Of a stretch of 64,000 nucleotides of DNA, positions 8,890 to 16,906 are shown piece by piece. The position numbers were made by a program, and so were the translations under genes. A model generated the notes under the pieces. The model was not told the DNA's origin and searched no databases. It saw nothing but the letters and a program-made list of their open reading frames with translations. The stretch comes from Thermohalobaculum sp951813525 (GTDB lineage Bacteria; Pseudomonadota; Alphaproteobacteria; Rhodobacterales; Rhodobacteraceae), in the NCBI GenBank assembly GCA_951813525.2, contig CATOTJ020000002.1, positions 1,426,001-1,490,000 of the forward strand, written 5' to 3'. Every line of letters starts with the position of its first letter. Position 1 is the stretch's first letter.

Positions 8890-8918
8890 CATCTACAGAC
8901 CCGCCATCCTCCGCGCAA
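8890..8918 (-). promoter_or_regulatory. Candidate promoter for tRNA-Trp/secE
   Basis: On the minus strand, TTGCGC (8918-8913) and TAGATG (8895-8890) are spaced 17 bases apart, about 30 bases before the tRNA 5' end. The matches to consensus are partial and were judged by eye only. Confidence 0.25.
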
Positions 8919-8925
8919 GGGGGAA

Positions 8926-10092
8926 TCACGCACCGGAACGCTGGACCGGACCGAACGAAAGCGTGCTGCGCGAATGAACAATCGCAGCTGTCATCAACGT
9001 TGCGGACAATGCGCAGACGGCGGTCACGGGCGGTAGCGGCATGATGATGGCCAGTGCGGGCAAAAGCACGATCAGATCCCGCGGTTCGCGTTTCGGCCAG
9101 ACCAGCATCGCCGCCGCCGCCGGGACAAGGAACGACATATCGTAGTGCATGGCATAAGGCGCCACCAGGATACCGCCGCCGATCAGCCCGATCAGACGCA
9201 GCGCCAGATCGGTGGTGCGCCGGAAGATCATCCAGCCGACAAGGCAACCCAGCACGATGCCGATCAGTTGCAGCGCCAGGCGCACACCGTCCGGCGCCGA
9301 CAACAGGTCCGCCAGCGCGCGCAATGTCAGCGCCCGGTTATGAATGCCCAGTGTCACGATATAGTCGGTAAACCCGTCCAGCGACCCGATCCACTGGCGC
9401 CAAATGCCGATGCCGAAGATCAAGGTGGTTAATGCCAGACCGGTGACACCGACGGCGATGCTGGCCCAAAGCGCACGCCAATGCCCGCCTGCGATCATCA
9501 CCAGCGGGGCGAGCACCAGGAGCGAGGGTTTTATCAGCGCCGCCAGCGCAAAAAGTGTGCCCGCCCGGACCGGGCGATGTTCCAGCGAAGCCAACCCGGC
9601 AATAACAGCGGCGGCCAGAACCAGTGTCGACTGGCCGGTGTTCAGGGCGCTGTGCACCGGCCAGCTGAGCAGGCAGAGGATCACTGCCCAGGGCTGCCAT
9701 TGCGGCCAGCACCTTGCGATGACCCAGGAATAGATCAGCGCACTGAACGCAACCCAGAGGCCAAAGCTGGTCCACATCGGCAGCGCCGCCAGCGCGCGCG
9801 CCGGGATCAAGGCGGGCGGCGGATAGACCCATGGCCGCAGCCCAAAGCCCGGATGGATTTCGAACGGATGCGCGTCGGTTACGGCCTGCCAGTCATAGAC
9901 ATCGGCCAGCCGGCCGTTCGCGACCATATCGCCTGCTGTCCAGAAAACGGAAAAGTCGGGCGAGAACCAGGCGTAGTCCTGGAACGCGAAGGTCAGGTAG
10001 ACCAGAAAACCCGAGAAAAGGGCGCAGTAGACGGCAGCGGACTGCCCGATGATGGCGGCTGTCGGCCTTTTCGGCCGATCAGCCCCAGTCAT
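8926..10092 (-). CDS. DUF2029/GT87-family membrane glycosyltransferase-like protein
   Basis: This 388-residue multipass protein has about ten hydrophobic segments. The N-terminal part has an acidic residue after the first helix (FSPDFSVFWTAG) and WVYPPPALIPARAL at about 110-123, typical of GT87 (DUF2029) polyprenyl-phosphate-mannose-dependent transferases. Activity would be transfer of a sugar from a lipid-linked donor on the outer face of the inner membrane. The acceptor is unknown and there are no neighbouring polysaccharide genes. Confidence 0.75.
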   Translation of the reverse strand: MTGADRPKRPTAAIIGQSAAVYCALFSGFLVYLTFAFQDYAWFSPDFSVFWTAGDMVANGRLADVYDWQAVTDAHPFEIHPGFGLRPWVYPPPALIPARALAALPMWTSFGLWVAFSALIYSWVIARCWPQWQPWAVILCLLSWPVHSALNTGQSTLVLAAAVIAGLASLEHRPVRAGTLFALAALIKPSLLVLAPLVMIAGGHWRALWASIAVGVTGLALTTLIFGIGIWRQWIGSLDGFTDYIVTLGIHNRALTLRALADLLSAPDGVRLALQLIGIVLGCLVGWMIFRRTTDLALRLIGLIGGGILVAPYAMHYDMSFLVPAAAAMLVWPKREPRDLIVLLPALAIIMPLPPVTAVCALSATLMTAAIVHSRSTLSFGPVQRSGA

Positions 10093-10143
10093 TTCGGGTG
10101 ATGCAGAAAACTGCGATCCATGGCGTCGCCGCGCTGGTTCTAG

Positions 10144-10171
10144 GTCACTAGTTCTTGGCCACTAATTCTTG
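10144..10171. repeat. 14-bp tandem duplication across the rpsD stop codon
   Basis: Two adjacent 14-mers (GTCACTAGTTCTTG at 10144-10157 and GCCACTAATTCTTG at 10158-10171) match at 12 of 14 positions. The second copy contains the last Lys-Asn codons and the TAG stop of rpsD. The first copy is a downstream echo of that gene end. Confidence 0.8.
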
Positions 10172-10782
10172 GCGTAGTACTCGACGACCAGGTTCGGTTC
10201 CATCATTACGGCGTAAGGCACGTCACCCAGACCGGGTGTGCGCACGAATGTTGCCGTCATCTTGGAATGGTCCACGTCGATATAATCGGGCGTGTCACGC
10301 TCGGCCGATTGCATTGCTTCCAGCACCAGAACCATGTCCTTGGCCTTCGAGCGCAGGGTGACGACATCGCCTTCACGCACACGATAGCTGGGCACGTTCA
10401 CGCGCTTGCCATTCACTTCCACATGGCCGTGGTTCACGAACTGGCGTGCGGCAAATACGGTCGGCACGAACTTGGCGCGGTAGACGACCGCGTCCAGGCG
10501 GCGTTCGAGCAGGCCGATCAGGTTTTCACCGGTATCGCCTTTGCGGCGCTCGGCTTCGGCATAGATGCGCCGGAACTGTTTTTCCGTCAGGTCGCCGTAA
10601 TGGCCTTTGAGCTTTTGCTTGGCGCGCAGCTGCAGGCCGAAATCGGACATCTTGCCCTTCCGGCGCTGTCCGTGCTGGCCCGGGCCATATTCGCGGCGAT
10701 TGACGGGGGATTTCGGGCGGCCCCAGATGTTTTCACCCATCCGGCGGTCGAGTTTGTACTTGGCAGACGTGCGCTTGGTCAC
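10162..10782 (-). CDS. rpsD: 30S ribosomal protein S4
   Basis: This 206-residue primary 16S rRNA-binding protein of the small subunit has the N-terminal MTKRTSAKYKLDRRMGENIW and the S4 RNA-binding fold at about 95-155 (RLDAVVYRAKFVPT, RQFVNHGHVEVNGKRVNVPS). It stands alone here, as in many alphaproteobacteria. Length is normal, and the 3' end carries a small tandem duplication. Confidence 0.98.
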   Translation of the reverse strand: MTKRTSAKYKLDRRMGENIWGRPKSPVNRREYGPGQHGQRRKGKMSDFGLQLRAKQKLKGHYGDLTEKQFRRIYAEAERRKGDTGENLIGLLERRLDAVVYRAKFVPTVFAARQFVNHGHVEVNGKRVNVPSYRVREGDVVTLRSKAKDMVLVLEAMQSAERDTPDYIDVDHSKMTATFVRTPGLGDVPYAVMMEPNLVVEYYAKN

Positions 10783-10925
10783 GGCTTTTCTCCTATCAAA
10801 TGTTCAGGCGACCTCCTTTCCCCTGCTGCGCAGGGACGACAGGACCCCGGTTTCCCGGGCCACGGACGCCGTGGATCCGCCCTAACGGACGGAAGAGCGC
10901 GCTTATAATGGTGCTGGCCCGCCTG

Positions 10926-11450
10926 TCAACCGATCAACCGCGCCCGCAGACTGGGCGGTGCGACCGCGCAAAGATCGGTCCGTCCAAACATCGCATAACG
11001 ATTTCGGGCGATCCGGCGATAGAGCCAGTCTTGCACCGGGCGCGGCAGAATGCGCAGGACGACCAGACAATGCCCCGGCCCGCCGGCCATCCTCGCGGCC
11101 CGGATCATCGCATCGAGGGACGTGTAAGCGTGGCCGCGATCCAGCAGCAACCAGCTTTCGGGATCGTCCGGCTGCATCCCGTAATGGGTCATCAGCGCGC
11201 CGCCAAGCGGTGTCTGCGCCGGGCATATCCTGATGCGGCCGGCCCGGTCGAACCGGTCGATCAGCCGCGCCCCGAAAGTGCAGAGGGCGCATTCGCCATC
11301 CATCACCGCAACTGGCGCGCTGTCGTCAAATGCGGCCACCGCGGGGTCATCGCGGTAGGAATATGCAGCAAGGTCGAACGGCTTCATGCCCAGATTTTTC
11401 CCGGCTGCCGCCCGCACCAGGATTGGGATCGAGAGCGGGAGTGGCAGCAT
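10926..11450 (-). CDS. DCC-family (DUF393) thiol-disulfide oxidoreductase-like protein
   Basis: The 174-residue product has the family signature DGECALC at about residues 51-57, giving a C-x2-C thioredoxin-like redox motif. It also has the C-terminal signature Y-R-x-I-A-x-N-R-Y followed by FGRTDLC. The start may be the internal ATG at residue 22 (MKPFDLAAYSY). The physiological partner of DCC proteins is poorly known. No operon partner is evident. Confidence 0.8.
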   Translation of the reverse strand: MLPLPLSIPILVRAAAGKNLGMKPFDLAAYSYRDDPAVAAFDDSAPVAVMDGECALCTFGARLIDRFDRAGRIRICPAQTPLGGALMTHYGMQPDDPESWLLLDRGHAYTSLDAMIRAARMAGGPGHCLVVLRILPRPVQDWLYRRIARNRYAMFGRTDLCAVAPPSLRARLIG

Positions 11451-11605
11451 GAATTGCGCTGAGAGCCTAACAGAAACCTGCAGCGCCGTTCACAGGATTT
11501 CCTGCGGCTAATCCTCCTGCAGTCAAAAGACGCACGGCGAGAACGAGGCGACGCCAGAGATCAAAGCCCACCAGTCGAATGGGAGATAACCGCGAAGGCC
11601 GTGCG

Positions 11606-12442
11606 TTAACCGCCCACGATCCGGGAATACAGGATCAGTTCGGGCCGGTATTCAAAATGCATCCCGTCATAATGGTGCCATTTGCCGCCCCAAATGAAGC
11701 CGCGGCGTTCAAAGGCACGGACCATTTCTTCCGGGATCTTGTTCTTGTAACGCCCGGCCTTGCCCGGTTTGGCGCCGGACCAGCGCCAGTATTGTCCGAG
11801 CGTTTTATCGACATCGATGGCGATGCCGAAGCTGTGTGCGCTGTAGCGTTGGGTTCCCGCGATGCGGCGCCAGGCAAAGCTGCCGCCCGGGCGCCTGAAA
11901 TACCGGTCCATGCCAACGCCGATTTCGGCGACCTCGGCCAGCGCGGCCTGCAATTGGACGTAGACGCAATGCCGCTGGCTGGCCAGGAATTTGGGCTTAA
12001 CGCCCAGACCGGGATAGATCACCGTGCGCAGACCGCGTGCGATGTCGCTTTTTCCGCCCGGGTACAGCGCCCGGATGAAGTCGGTATTGCGCAAGCGGCC
12101 GGGATCGACCCAGGCGTTGCTGCGCGGGCGCAGGTCAAAGTCCAGCGGATAACGATAAAAGAACTGCTCGCGGATCGACGGATCCAGCAGTCGTTTCGCA
12201 GGCTCGATCTCGCGGACCTCGCCCAGCGGCAGCCGTATGTCGGCGCTGAAGACAACGTGGTCGTCTTCAATCTTCACGCCTGGATAAGCAACTTCGATAG
12301 CGGTCGCGACCGGATCAACGACTTTCGGCAGTGCGATGGTGAGAAAATCGACAGGCTCGCAGGCACGCGCGATCACCGGCGTGCCTGCCATTATCAGTGC
12401 GGCAAGACCCAGCGCCGCGCGATTGGCTGCGGCGGCCAACAT
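11606..12442 (-). CDS. M15-family peptidoglycan peptidase (VanY/L-Ala-D-Glu type)
   Basis: This is a 278-residue exported protein with an N-terminal hydrophobic signal segment (residues 5-27). The zinc-peptidase motifs of family M15 are present: SAHSFGIAIDVD at 201-212 (ligands H203 and D210) and WHHYDGMHFE at 255-264 (H262). It probably trims peptidoglycan stem peptides in the periplasm. Its start lies one base past the point where the upstream YbjN frame would end if its nonsense codon were absent, so the two were probably one operon. Confidence 0.85.
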   Translation of the reverse strand: MLAAAANRAALGLAALIMAGTPVIARACEPVDFLTIALPKVVDPVATAIEVAYPGVKIEDDHVVFSADIRLPLGEVREIEPAKRLLDPSIREQFFYRYPLDFDLRPRSNAWVDPGRLRNTDFIRALYPGGKSDIARGLRTVIYPGLGVKPKFLASQRHCVYVQLQAALAEVAEIGVGMDRYFRRPGGSFAWRRIAGTQRYSAHSFGIAIDVDKTLGQYWRWSGAKPGKAGRYKNKIPEEMVRAFERRGFIWGGKWHHYDGMHFEYRPELILYSRIVGG

Positions 12443-12485
12443 CCTACCAGTTGATGTGCTTCAAAAACGCGCCGAACGTGGTATC

Positions 12486-12902
12486 CTAGGTCTGGACCGT
12501 GTTTGCGAACGTCGCGACTGAGACGCCGTGCGTGAGATCGACATCCATCTCCAAATAGGGGTCGCCTTCGGCATCGAGATAGGCCTTTCCGTACCTCCGG
12601 TCGCGATTCCAATCGTTGATCGGAGTTCCGGACATAGGATCAGTAAGATCGAATGCCGCGGAAAACTGCACCGAGGTGCAAGTTTGCCCACCCGTACACC
12701 CGTAGAACAGGATCGACCAGTCGGCACCCTGCGAACTGCTTTTGATCATCGGATCGCCGTCGCTGTCCGTCGTAATGACAGCCTTGAAACCGACGTCCCG
12801 TATGACGTCTGCCATCTGTTCAGCGTCGGCTCTGACCAAAGTGTCGCCGGTTGCAGGTGCGGCTGCAATCAATGTTGCAAGAAAGAATAAGACAATACGC
12901 AT
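12486..12902 (-). pseudogene. YbjN-domain protein with premature TAG stop
   Basis: The 138-residue product has a signal peptide (MRIVLFFLATLIAAAPATGD) and a YbjN-type domain (DGDPMIKSSSQG, FYGCTGGQTCTSVQF, INDWNRDRRYGKAYLD). It ends at VATFANTVQT with TAG at 12488-12486. The same frame continues for 14 codons (DTTFGAFLKHINW) to another TAG at 12446-12444. YbjN proteins usually have a Trp at the position of the premature stop, so TGG to TAG is the likely change. The remaining product may still fold, and function is uncertain. Confidence 0.7.
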
Positions 12903-12957
12903 TATATGCTCCCTTCGTCTGGTGTCGTGAAAGGCTAACAGGGTTCCCAGCCGCGGA

Positions 12958-13003
12958 CAATCCGGACCGGACCGGCGGGCGTTCGCCGGTCAGGTCCGGA
13001 TTG
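12958..13003 (-). terminator. Long hairpin downstream of the acyl-CoA synthetase gene
   Basis: An 11-bp outer stem (CAATCCGGACC/GGTCCGGATTG) and an 8-bp inner stem (GACCGGCG/CGCCGGTC) are separated by one mismatched base per side and a 6-nt loop. It lies 58 bases past the synthetase stop codon on the minus strand. No T-run follows, so it may stabilise the mRNA or act as a Rho-independent-like stop. Confidence 0.6.
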
Positions 13004-13061
13004 CCGGCGATTGGCTGCCTGTTCGCGACGCCTGACGGATGATGTCAGGCTGAAAACTATT

Positions 13062-14957
13062 TTAGCTGCGCATCTCCCAAGGCCGGGCAAAGGCGCTGAG
13101 GACAGCGCCGATGGCGGCCTCGTCCGCCGCGCCTTTTGGTGCAACCGAGGCGACCAGACCGCGGGTCTTGTCTTCGAAGACCTCGATATCGGCGTCGATC
13201 CCCGCCTCGGACAATGCCGCCGTGTAGACCCGGGCGATCGCGCTTTTGCGCAGATCAGGCTTAAAGATTTTACCGACCGCTGTTTTTGGCAGCTCGCCCA
13301 TAATCTCGAGATGCTTTGGATGGGCCGCGCGTTCGGCGACATGCTCCTCGGCATGAGCGAGGAGTTCTGCCTCGGTGACATTCGCGCCATCGGCCAACTC
13401 GACATAGGCACAGGGAACTTCGCCAGCATGGGCATCGGGCTGACCGATCGCCCCGACAAAGGCAACGGCGGGATGTTCGGCCAGGGCCTCTTCAATCTCG
13501 GCAGGGTCAATATTGTGCCCGCCCCGGATGATCAGATCCTTGGCCCGGCCGGTGATCCATAGATACCCATCGGCGTCGAAACGGCCGAGATCTCCGGTGC
13601 GCAGATACCCCTCGGGACCGGCGAACAATCCTTCGTTCCGGTTGAGGTCGGTATAGCCGGGGAAGACCCCGGGGTTCATGACGCTGATTTCACCAATTTC
13701 GTCGACGCCGCATTCCTTGGTGATATTGCCAGCCTCGTCACAGTGCAGAACCTTGACGTCCGTGTAAGGGAAAGGCAGCCCGACCGAACCGATCTTGCGT
13801 TCGCCGTCGGGCGGGTTGACCGACACGATGCATGTCGCCTCGGTCATACCATAGCCTTCCAGGATCTTGACGCCGGTGGATTCCTGAAACCGGTTGAACA
13901 GTCCGACCGGCAGCGGGGCCGACCCGCAGAACGCGTATTGCAAGGACGAGACATCTGCGTTGATCGGACGCTGCATCAGGGCCGAGGCCGCGGTTGGCAC
14001 CGTAACCATGAATGTCACTTTCCAGCGTTCGACCAGTTTCCAGAAATTGTCGAACACACCGTCGCCGCGATATCCGGCGGGTGTCGGCATGACCATGTGG
14101 CACCCGTTGACGACACTGGCCATGAACACGGCATAGGCGCCCATCACGTGGAACATGGGCAGCGGGCAAAGCAGCACGGATTGCTCGTTGAGCAGACACA
14201 GCCCCGGGAGGATCCCATTATACAACATGCCGCGTTGCTGATGCTGCGCAACCTTCGGCATCCCGGTTGTGCCGCCGGTGTGGAAATAGGCAGCGATCCG
14301 TTCGTCGGAAGGATTTTCTTCGAATGTCAGCGTCGTCGGCTGCGCGTCCATCGCGGCATTGAAATTGATGCAGCGAATGCCGGATGCTTTTTCCAATTTG
14401 GGCCGCATCAACGGGATCAACCACGAAATCGGCGGCGACAGATATCGTTTCAGATCGACTTCGACGATCGTCTCGACACAGCCCGCCATCGCGGCAGCTT
14501 CATGACCCTTTTGCGCCACATCGGTTTTGACGAACGAGGCCAGCGTGACCAGAACCTTGGCGTTGGTGTCCTTCAGGATCGAAGCGATCTGTTCCGGTTC
14601 CAGCAGCGGGTTGATCGGATTGACGATCCCCGCCGTGGCCCCGGCGAGCATTGCGATGGCCGTCTCGTTGGCGTTCGGCATCAGATAGGCGACGACGTCG
14701 CTTTCGCCCACGCCCAGACTGCGAAAGAGGTTGGCCGCCTGCGTCACGCGCGAATGCGCTGCGCGCCAGGTCAGCGTTTCGGCCTTGTCCTTTTCGCCGG
14801 ATCTGATCTGAAAGCTGATCGCGGGTCGGTTGCCGTACTGTTCGGCCGTTGCCGTCAGCGCCTTGTAGACCGTCGAATGTGCCTGCCTATCGGCATAGGA
14901 CACAGATTCAATTGCAACCTTGTCATCGAGTGTTCCGAACGGAAGCCTCTCGCCCAT
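13062..14957 (-). CDS. Acyl-CoA synthetase (AMP-forming)
   Basis: This 631-residue ANL-superfamily enzyme activates a carboxylic acid with ATP and CoA. I start at 14957 (MGERLPFGTLDD), which has GGGGAGGA upstream. Motifs are the P-loop HTGGTTGMPK (226-235), GYGMTE, YLRTGDLG, GRAKDLIIRGGHNIDPAEIEE-like A8 core, and a C-terminal PKTAVGKIFKPDLR with the catalytic lysine. Chain-length or aromatic preference cannot be read. It is divergent from the Ldh-family gene at 15074 and may feed the adjacent catabolic region. Confidence 0.9.
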   Translation of the reverse strand: MGERLPFGTLDDKVAIESVSYADRQAHSTVYKALTATAEQYGNRPAISFQIRSGEKDKAETLTWRAAHSRVTQAANLFRSLGVGESDVVAYLMPNANETAIAMLAGATAGIVNPINPLLEPEQIASILKDTNAKVLVTLASFVKTDVAQKGHEAAAMAGCVETIVEVDLKRYLSPPISWLIPLMRPKLEKASGIRCINFNAAMDAQPTTLTFEENPSDERIAAYFHTGGTTGMPKVAQHQQRGMLYNGILPGLCLLNEQSVLLCPLPMFHVMGAYAVFMASVVNGCHMVMPTPAGYRGDGVFDNFWKLVERWKVTFMVTVPTAASALMQRPINADVSSLQYAFCGSAPLPVGLFNRFQESTGVKILEGYGMTEATCIVSVNPPDGERKIGSVGLPFPYTDVKVLHCDEAGNITKECGVDEIGEISVMNPGVFPGYTDLNRNEGLFAGPEGYLRTGDLGRFDADGYLWITGRAKDLIIRGGHNIDPAEIEEALAEHPAVAFVGAIGQPDAHAGEVPCAYVELADGANVTEAELLAHAEEHVAERAAHPKHLEIMGELPKTAVGKIFKPDLRKSAIARVYTAALSEAGIDADIEVFEDKTRGLVASVAPKGAADEAAIGAVLSAFARPWEMRS

Positions 14958-15073
14958 GTCGTCCTCCCCTGGGGCTGTTGCAGCCCGTTGTTTACAAGGA
15001 CAATAGGGCCACCTACGCATGGGCGGCAAGGTGGAACACATCGACTTGCCGCTACGGCAACTGGAGGACAGAG

Positions 15074-16078
15074 ATGGAACAGGTCAGACTGACGCTGGAC
15101 GAGGTATTCGGTCTGGCACGGACGGCCTTGATGGCCAATGGCTGCAATGACGACAACGCATCAGCGGTTGCGCGCAACATGCGGGCCGCCGAGCGCGATG
15201 GTTGCAAGTCGCACGGACTGTTCCGGGTCCCCGGATATGTGAAGAGCCTGAAGGCCGGGAAAATCAACGGCAACGCGCTGCCGAAGCTGGTGCAATCCAG
15301 CCCCTGCGTGATCCATGTTGACGGTGACTTGAGCGTGGCGCCGTTGTCTTTGGAAATGGGGCGCGGCCCGCTGATCAAGGCGGCACGGGCGCAGGGAATG
15401 GCGGCTTTGGCGATCCGGCGCACCCACCATTATGCCGCGTTGTGGCCTGAAACCGAAGCGCTGGCGCAGCACGGGCTGGTCGCCATGGCCTTTGTCAACT
15501 CGCCGCCCTATATGGCGCCCGCAGGCGGGAAGAAGCCGTTTTTCGGAACGAATCCGATGTCATTTGCCTATCCGCGCCCCAATGGCGGTGCGATGGTCTG
15601 GGATCAGGCATCGGCCGCGATGGCGCGCGGCGAGATCCAGATCGCCAAGCGCGACGGCCATGCGTTGCCCGAAGGCGCGGGCATCGACGCAGATGGCAAT
15701 CCGACAACCGATCCCGCAGCCATCCTGGAGGGCGCGCAGTTACCTTTCGGGGGGTACAAGGGCGGTGCAATCGCTTTGATGGTCGATCTGATGTGCGGTC
15801 CGCTGATCGGCGAAGTATCGAGCCAGGAAGCCGGTGAAGCGGATAATGGCGACGGCGGCCCGGCGACAGGCGGCGAACTGATCCTGGCACTGGACCCCGT
15901 GAAATTGGGCGGTGAAGACGCGATTGCGCGCGGCGACAGCCTGTTGCAGCGCCTGAGCGGGATGGATGGTGTGCGCCTGCCGGGCGACCGCCGGTATGTG
16001 GCGCGCGAGAAAACACCGGACAGCGGGATCGAGATCCCGGCATCCCTGCACGAGACGATTAGCGGCTTGCTCAGGTAG
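15074..16078 (+). CDS. Ldh-family reductase, probable delta1-piperideine/pyrroline-2-carboxylate reductase
   Basis: This 334-residue NAD(P)H-dependent enzyme belongs to the malate/L-lactate dehydrogenase (Ldh) family. Start 15074 follows GGAGGA. The conserved substrate/catalytic segment KSHGLFRVPGY includes H47. The stretches KKPFFGTNPMSFAYPRP, DQASAAMARGEIQIAKRDGH and LPFGGYKGGAIALMVDL resemble the DpkA branch, which reduces cyclic imines in D-lysine, proline and hydroxyproline metabolism. Substrate assignment is inferred from these stretches; a plain 2-oxoacid reductase remains possible. A strong hairpin follows the gene. Confidence 0.8.
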   Translation: MEQVRLTLDEVFGLARTALMANGCNDDNASAVARNMRAAERDGCKSHGLFRVPGYVKSLKAGKINGNALPKLVQSSPCVIHVDGDLSVAPLSLEMGRGPLIKAARAQGMAALAIRRTHHYAALWPETEALAQHGLVAMAFVNSPPYMAPAGGKKPFFGTNPMSFAYPRPNGGAMVWDQASAAMARGEIQIAKRDGHALPEGAGIDADGNPTTDPAAILEGAQLPFGGYKGGAIALMVDLMCGPLIGEVSSQEAGEADNGDGGPATGGELILALDPVKLGGEDAIARGDSLLQRLSGMDGVRLPGDRRYVAREKTPDSGIEIPASLHETISGLLR

Positions 16079-16089
16079 GGGGCCGCGTC

Positions 16090-16115
16090 GGTCAAAGCGC
16101 CATCGCGCTTTGACC
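16090..16115. terminator. Perfect 11-bp hairpin between convergent genes
   Basis: GGTCAAAGCGC and GCGCTTTGACC flank a CATC tetraloop, 12 bases past the Ldh-family stop and ahead of the convergent RraA-family stop. It probably terminates or insulates transcription, but no T-run is present. Confidence 0.6.
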
Positions 16116-16210
16116 CGGTGCCTTCGTCTTGATCTGCGGCGCAAGGGATCCCGCGGGAACTGGGCTTTCCGGCTCACTCCTTCACGCGCGCTCGAATCCC
16201 TGTTTGTCGG

Positions 16211-16906
16211 TCAGTGCACGTCTTCCGCCGCACCCTGGGCGGCGAACAGTTTTTCGGCATCGAAACCGGGGGTCTGGGCGGCCTGAATGATGACCGCCTC
16301 GCGCCGGGCGATGGATTGGATCACGCCTGGCAGCGCCTTGACATGCTCGGTCGGAACGATGACGGCGCCATGGACATCGGCGTGGATCAGATCACCGGGG
16401 CGCACGGTCATGCCGTGGACTTCCACGGTCCCGCCGACCGACGTGACATGAACCCAGGCATGGCTGGGCCCGACCTGACCGGCCAGGGCCTGAAACCCGG
16501 CCGCCGAATCGGCCAGATCGCGGATCGAGCCGTTGGTGATGACACCAAGACTGCCCAGACCCTTGTGGATGTTGGTATTCACCTCGCCCCAAAAGGCGCC
16601 GCGAGCGGGTTGATCGTCGGTGTCCTGCAGGACCGTGATCGACGGCTTTGGCCCGCCCTGATCGATATAGGAATAATACTCGCGCCGCAGCGCCGCAGCC
16701 TCGGGCCCCGGCTGGACCGAGGCGCGGATCGTCGCCGTTCGGGCATAGCCGACAATGGGTTTTGCATCCGGCCGCAGGCAGGTGAACGCCCGTGTTGTGT
16801 AGCCGGTCAGGCGGAATGCCTGATCCAACAACTCCAAGCCATTGCAGATTGTCGGCGTGTCCCATTCGGCAAGGCGGTCAAGGTCGGCCTGGGTGATATC
16901 GGTCAT
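16211..16906 (-). CDS. RraA-family protein, candidate 4-hydroxy-4-methyl-2-oxoglutarate-type aldolase
   Basis: The 231-residue product has the RraA fold signatures NGSIRDLAD (R129, D130, with D133 three residues later) and GDLIHADVHGAVIVP (171-185). The Arg-Asp pair binds the metal and substrate in HMG/CHA aldolases. The additional acidic residue two positions after R-D fits the motif proposed for aldolase-competent members. Its ATG overlaps the stop of the reductase gene upstream (TGATG), so the two are translationally coupled. The substrate is not known. Confidence 0.8.
   Translation of the reverse strand: MTDITQADLDRLAEWDTPTICNGLELLDQAFRLTGYTTRAFTCLRPDAKPIVGYARTATIRASVQPGPEAAALRREYYSYIDQGGPKPSITVLQDTDDQPARGAFWGEVNTNIHKGLGSLGVITNGSIRDLADSAAGFQALAGQVGPSHAWVHVTSVGGTVEVHGMTVRPGDLIHADVHGAVIVPTEHVKALPGVIQSIARREAVIIQAAQTPGFDAEKLFAAQGAAEDVH

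Noticed and set aside
13743..15092. Long plus-strand frame opposite the acyl-CoA synthetase
   Set aside because: Shadow of the real gene; amino-acid composition (His/Arg/Asp-rich) is that of an antisense frame.
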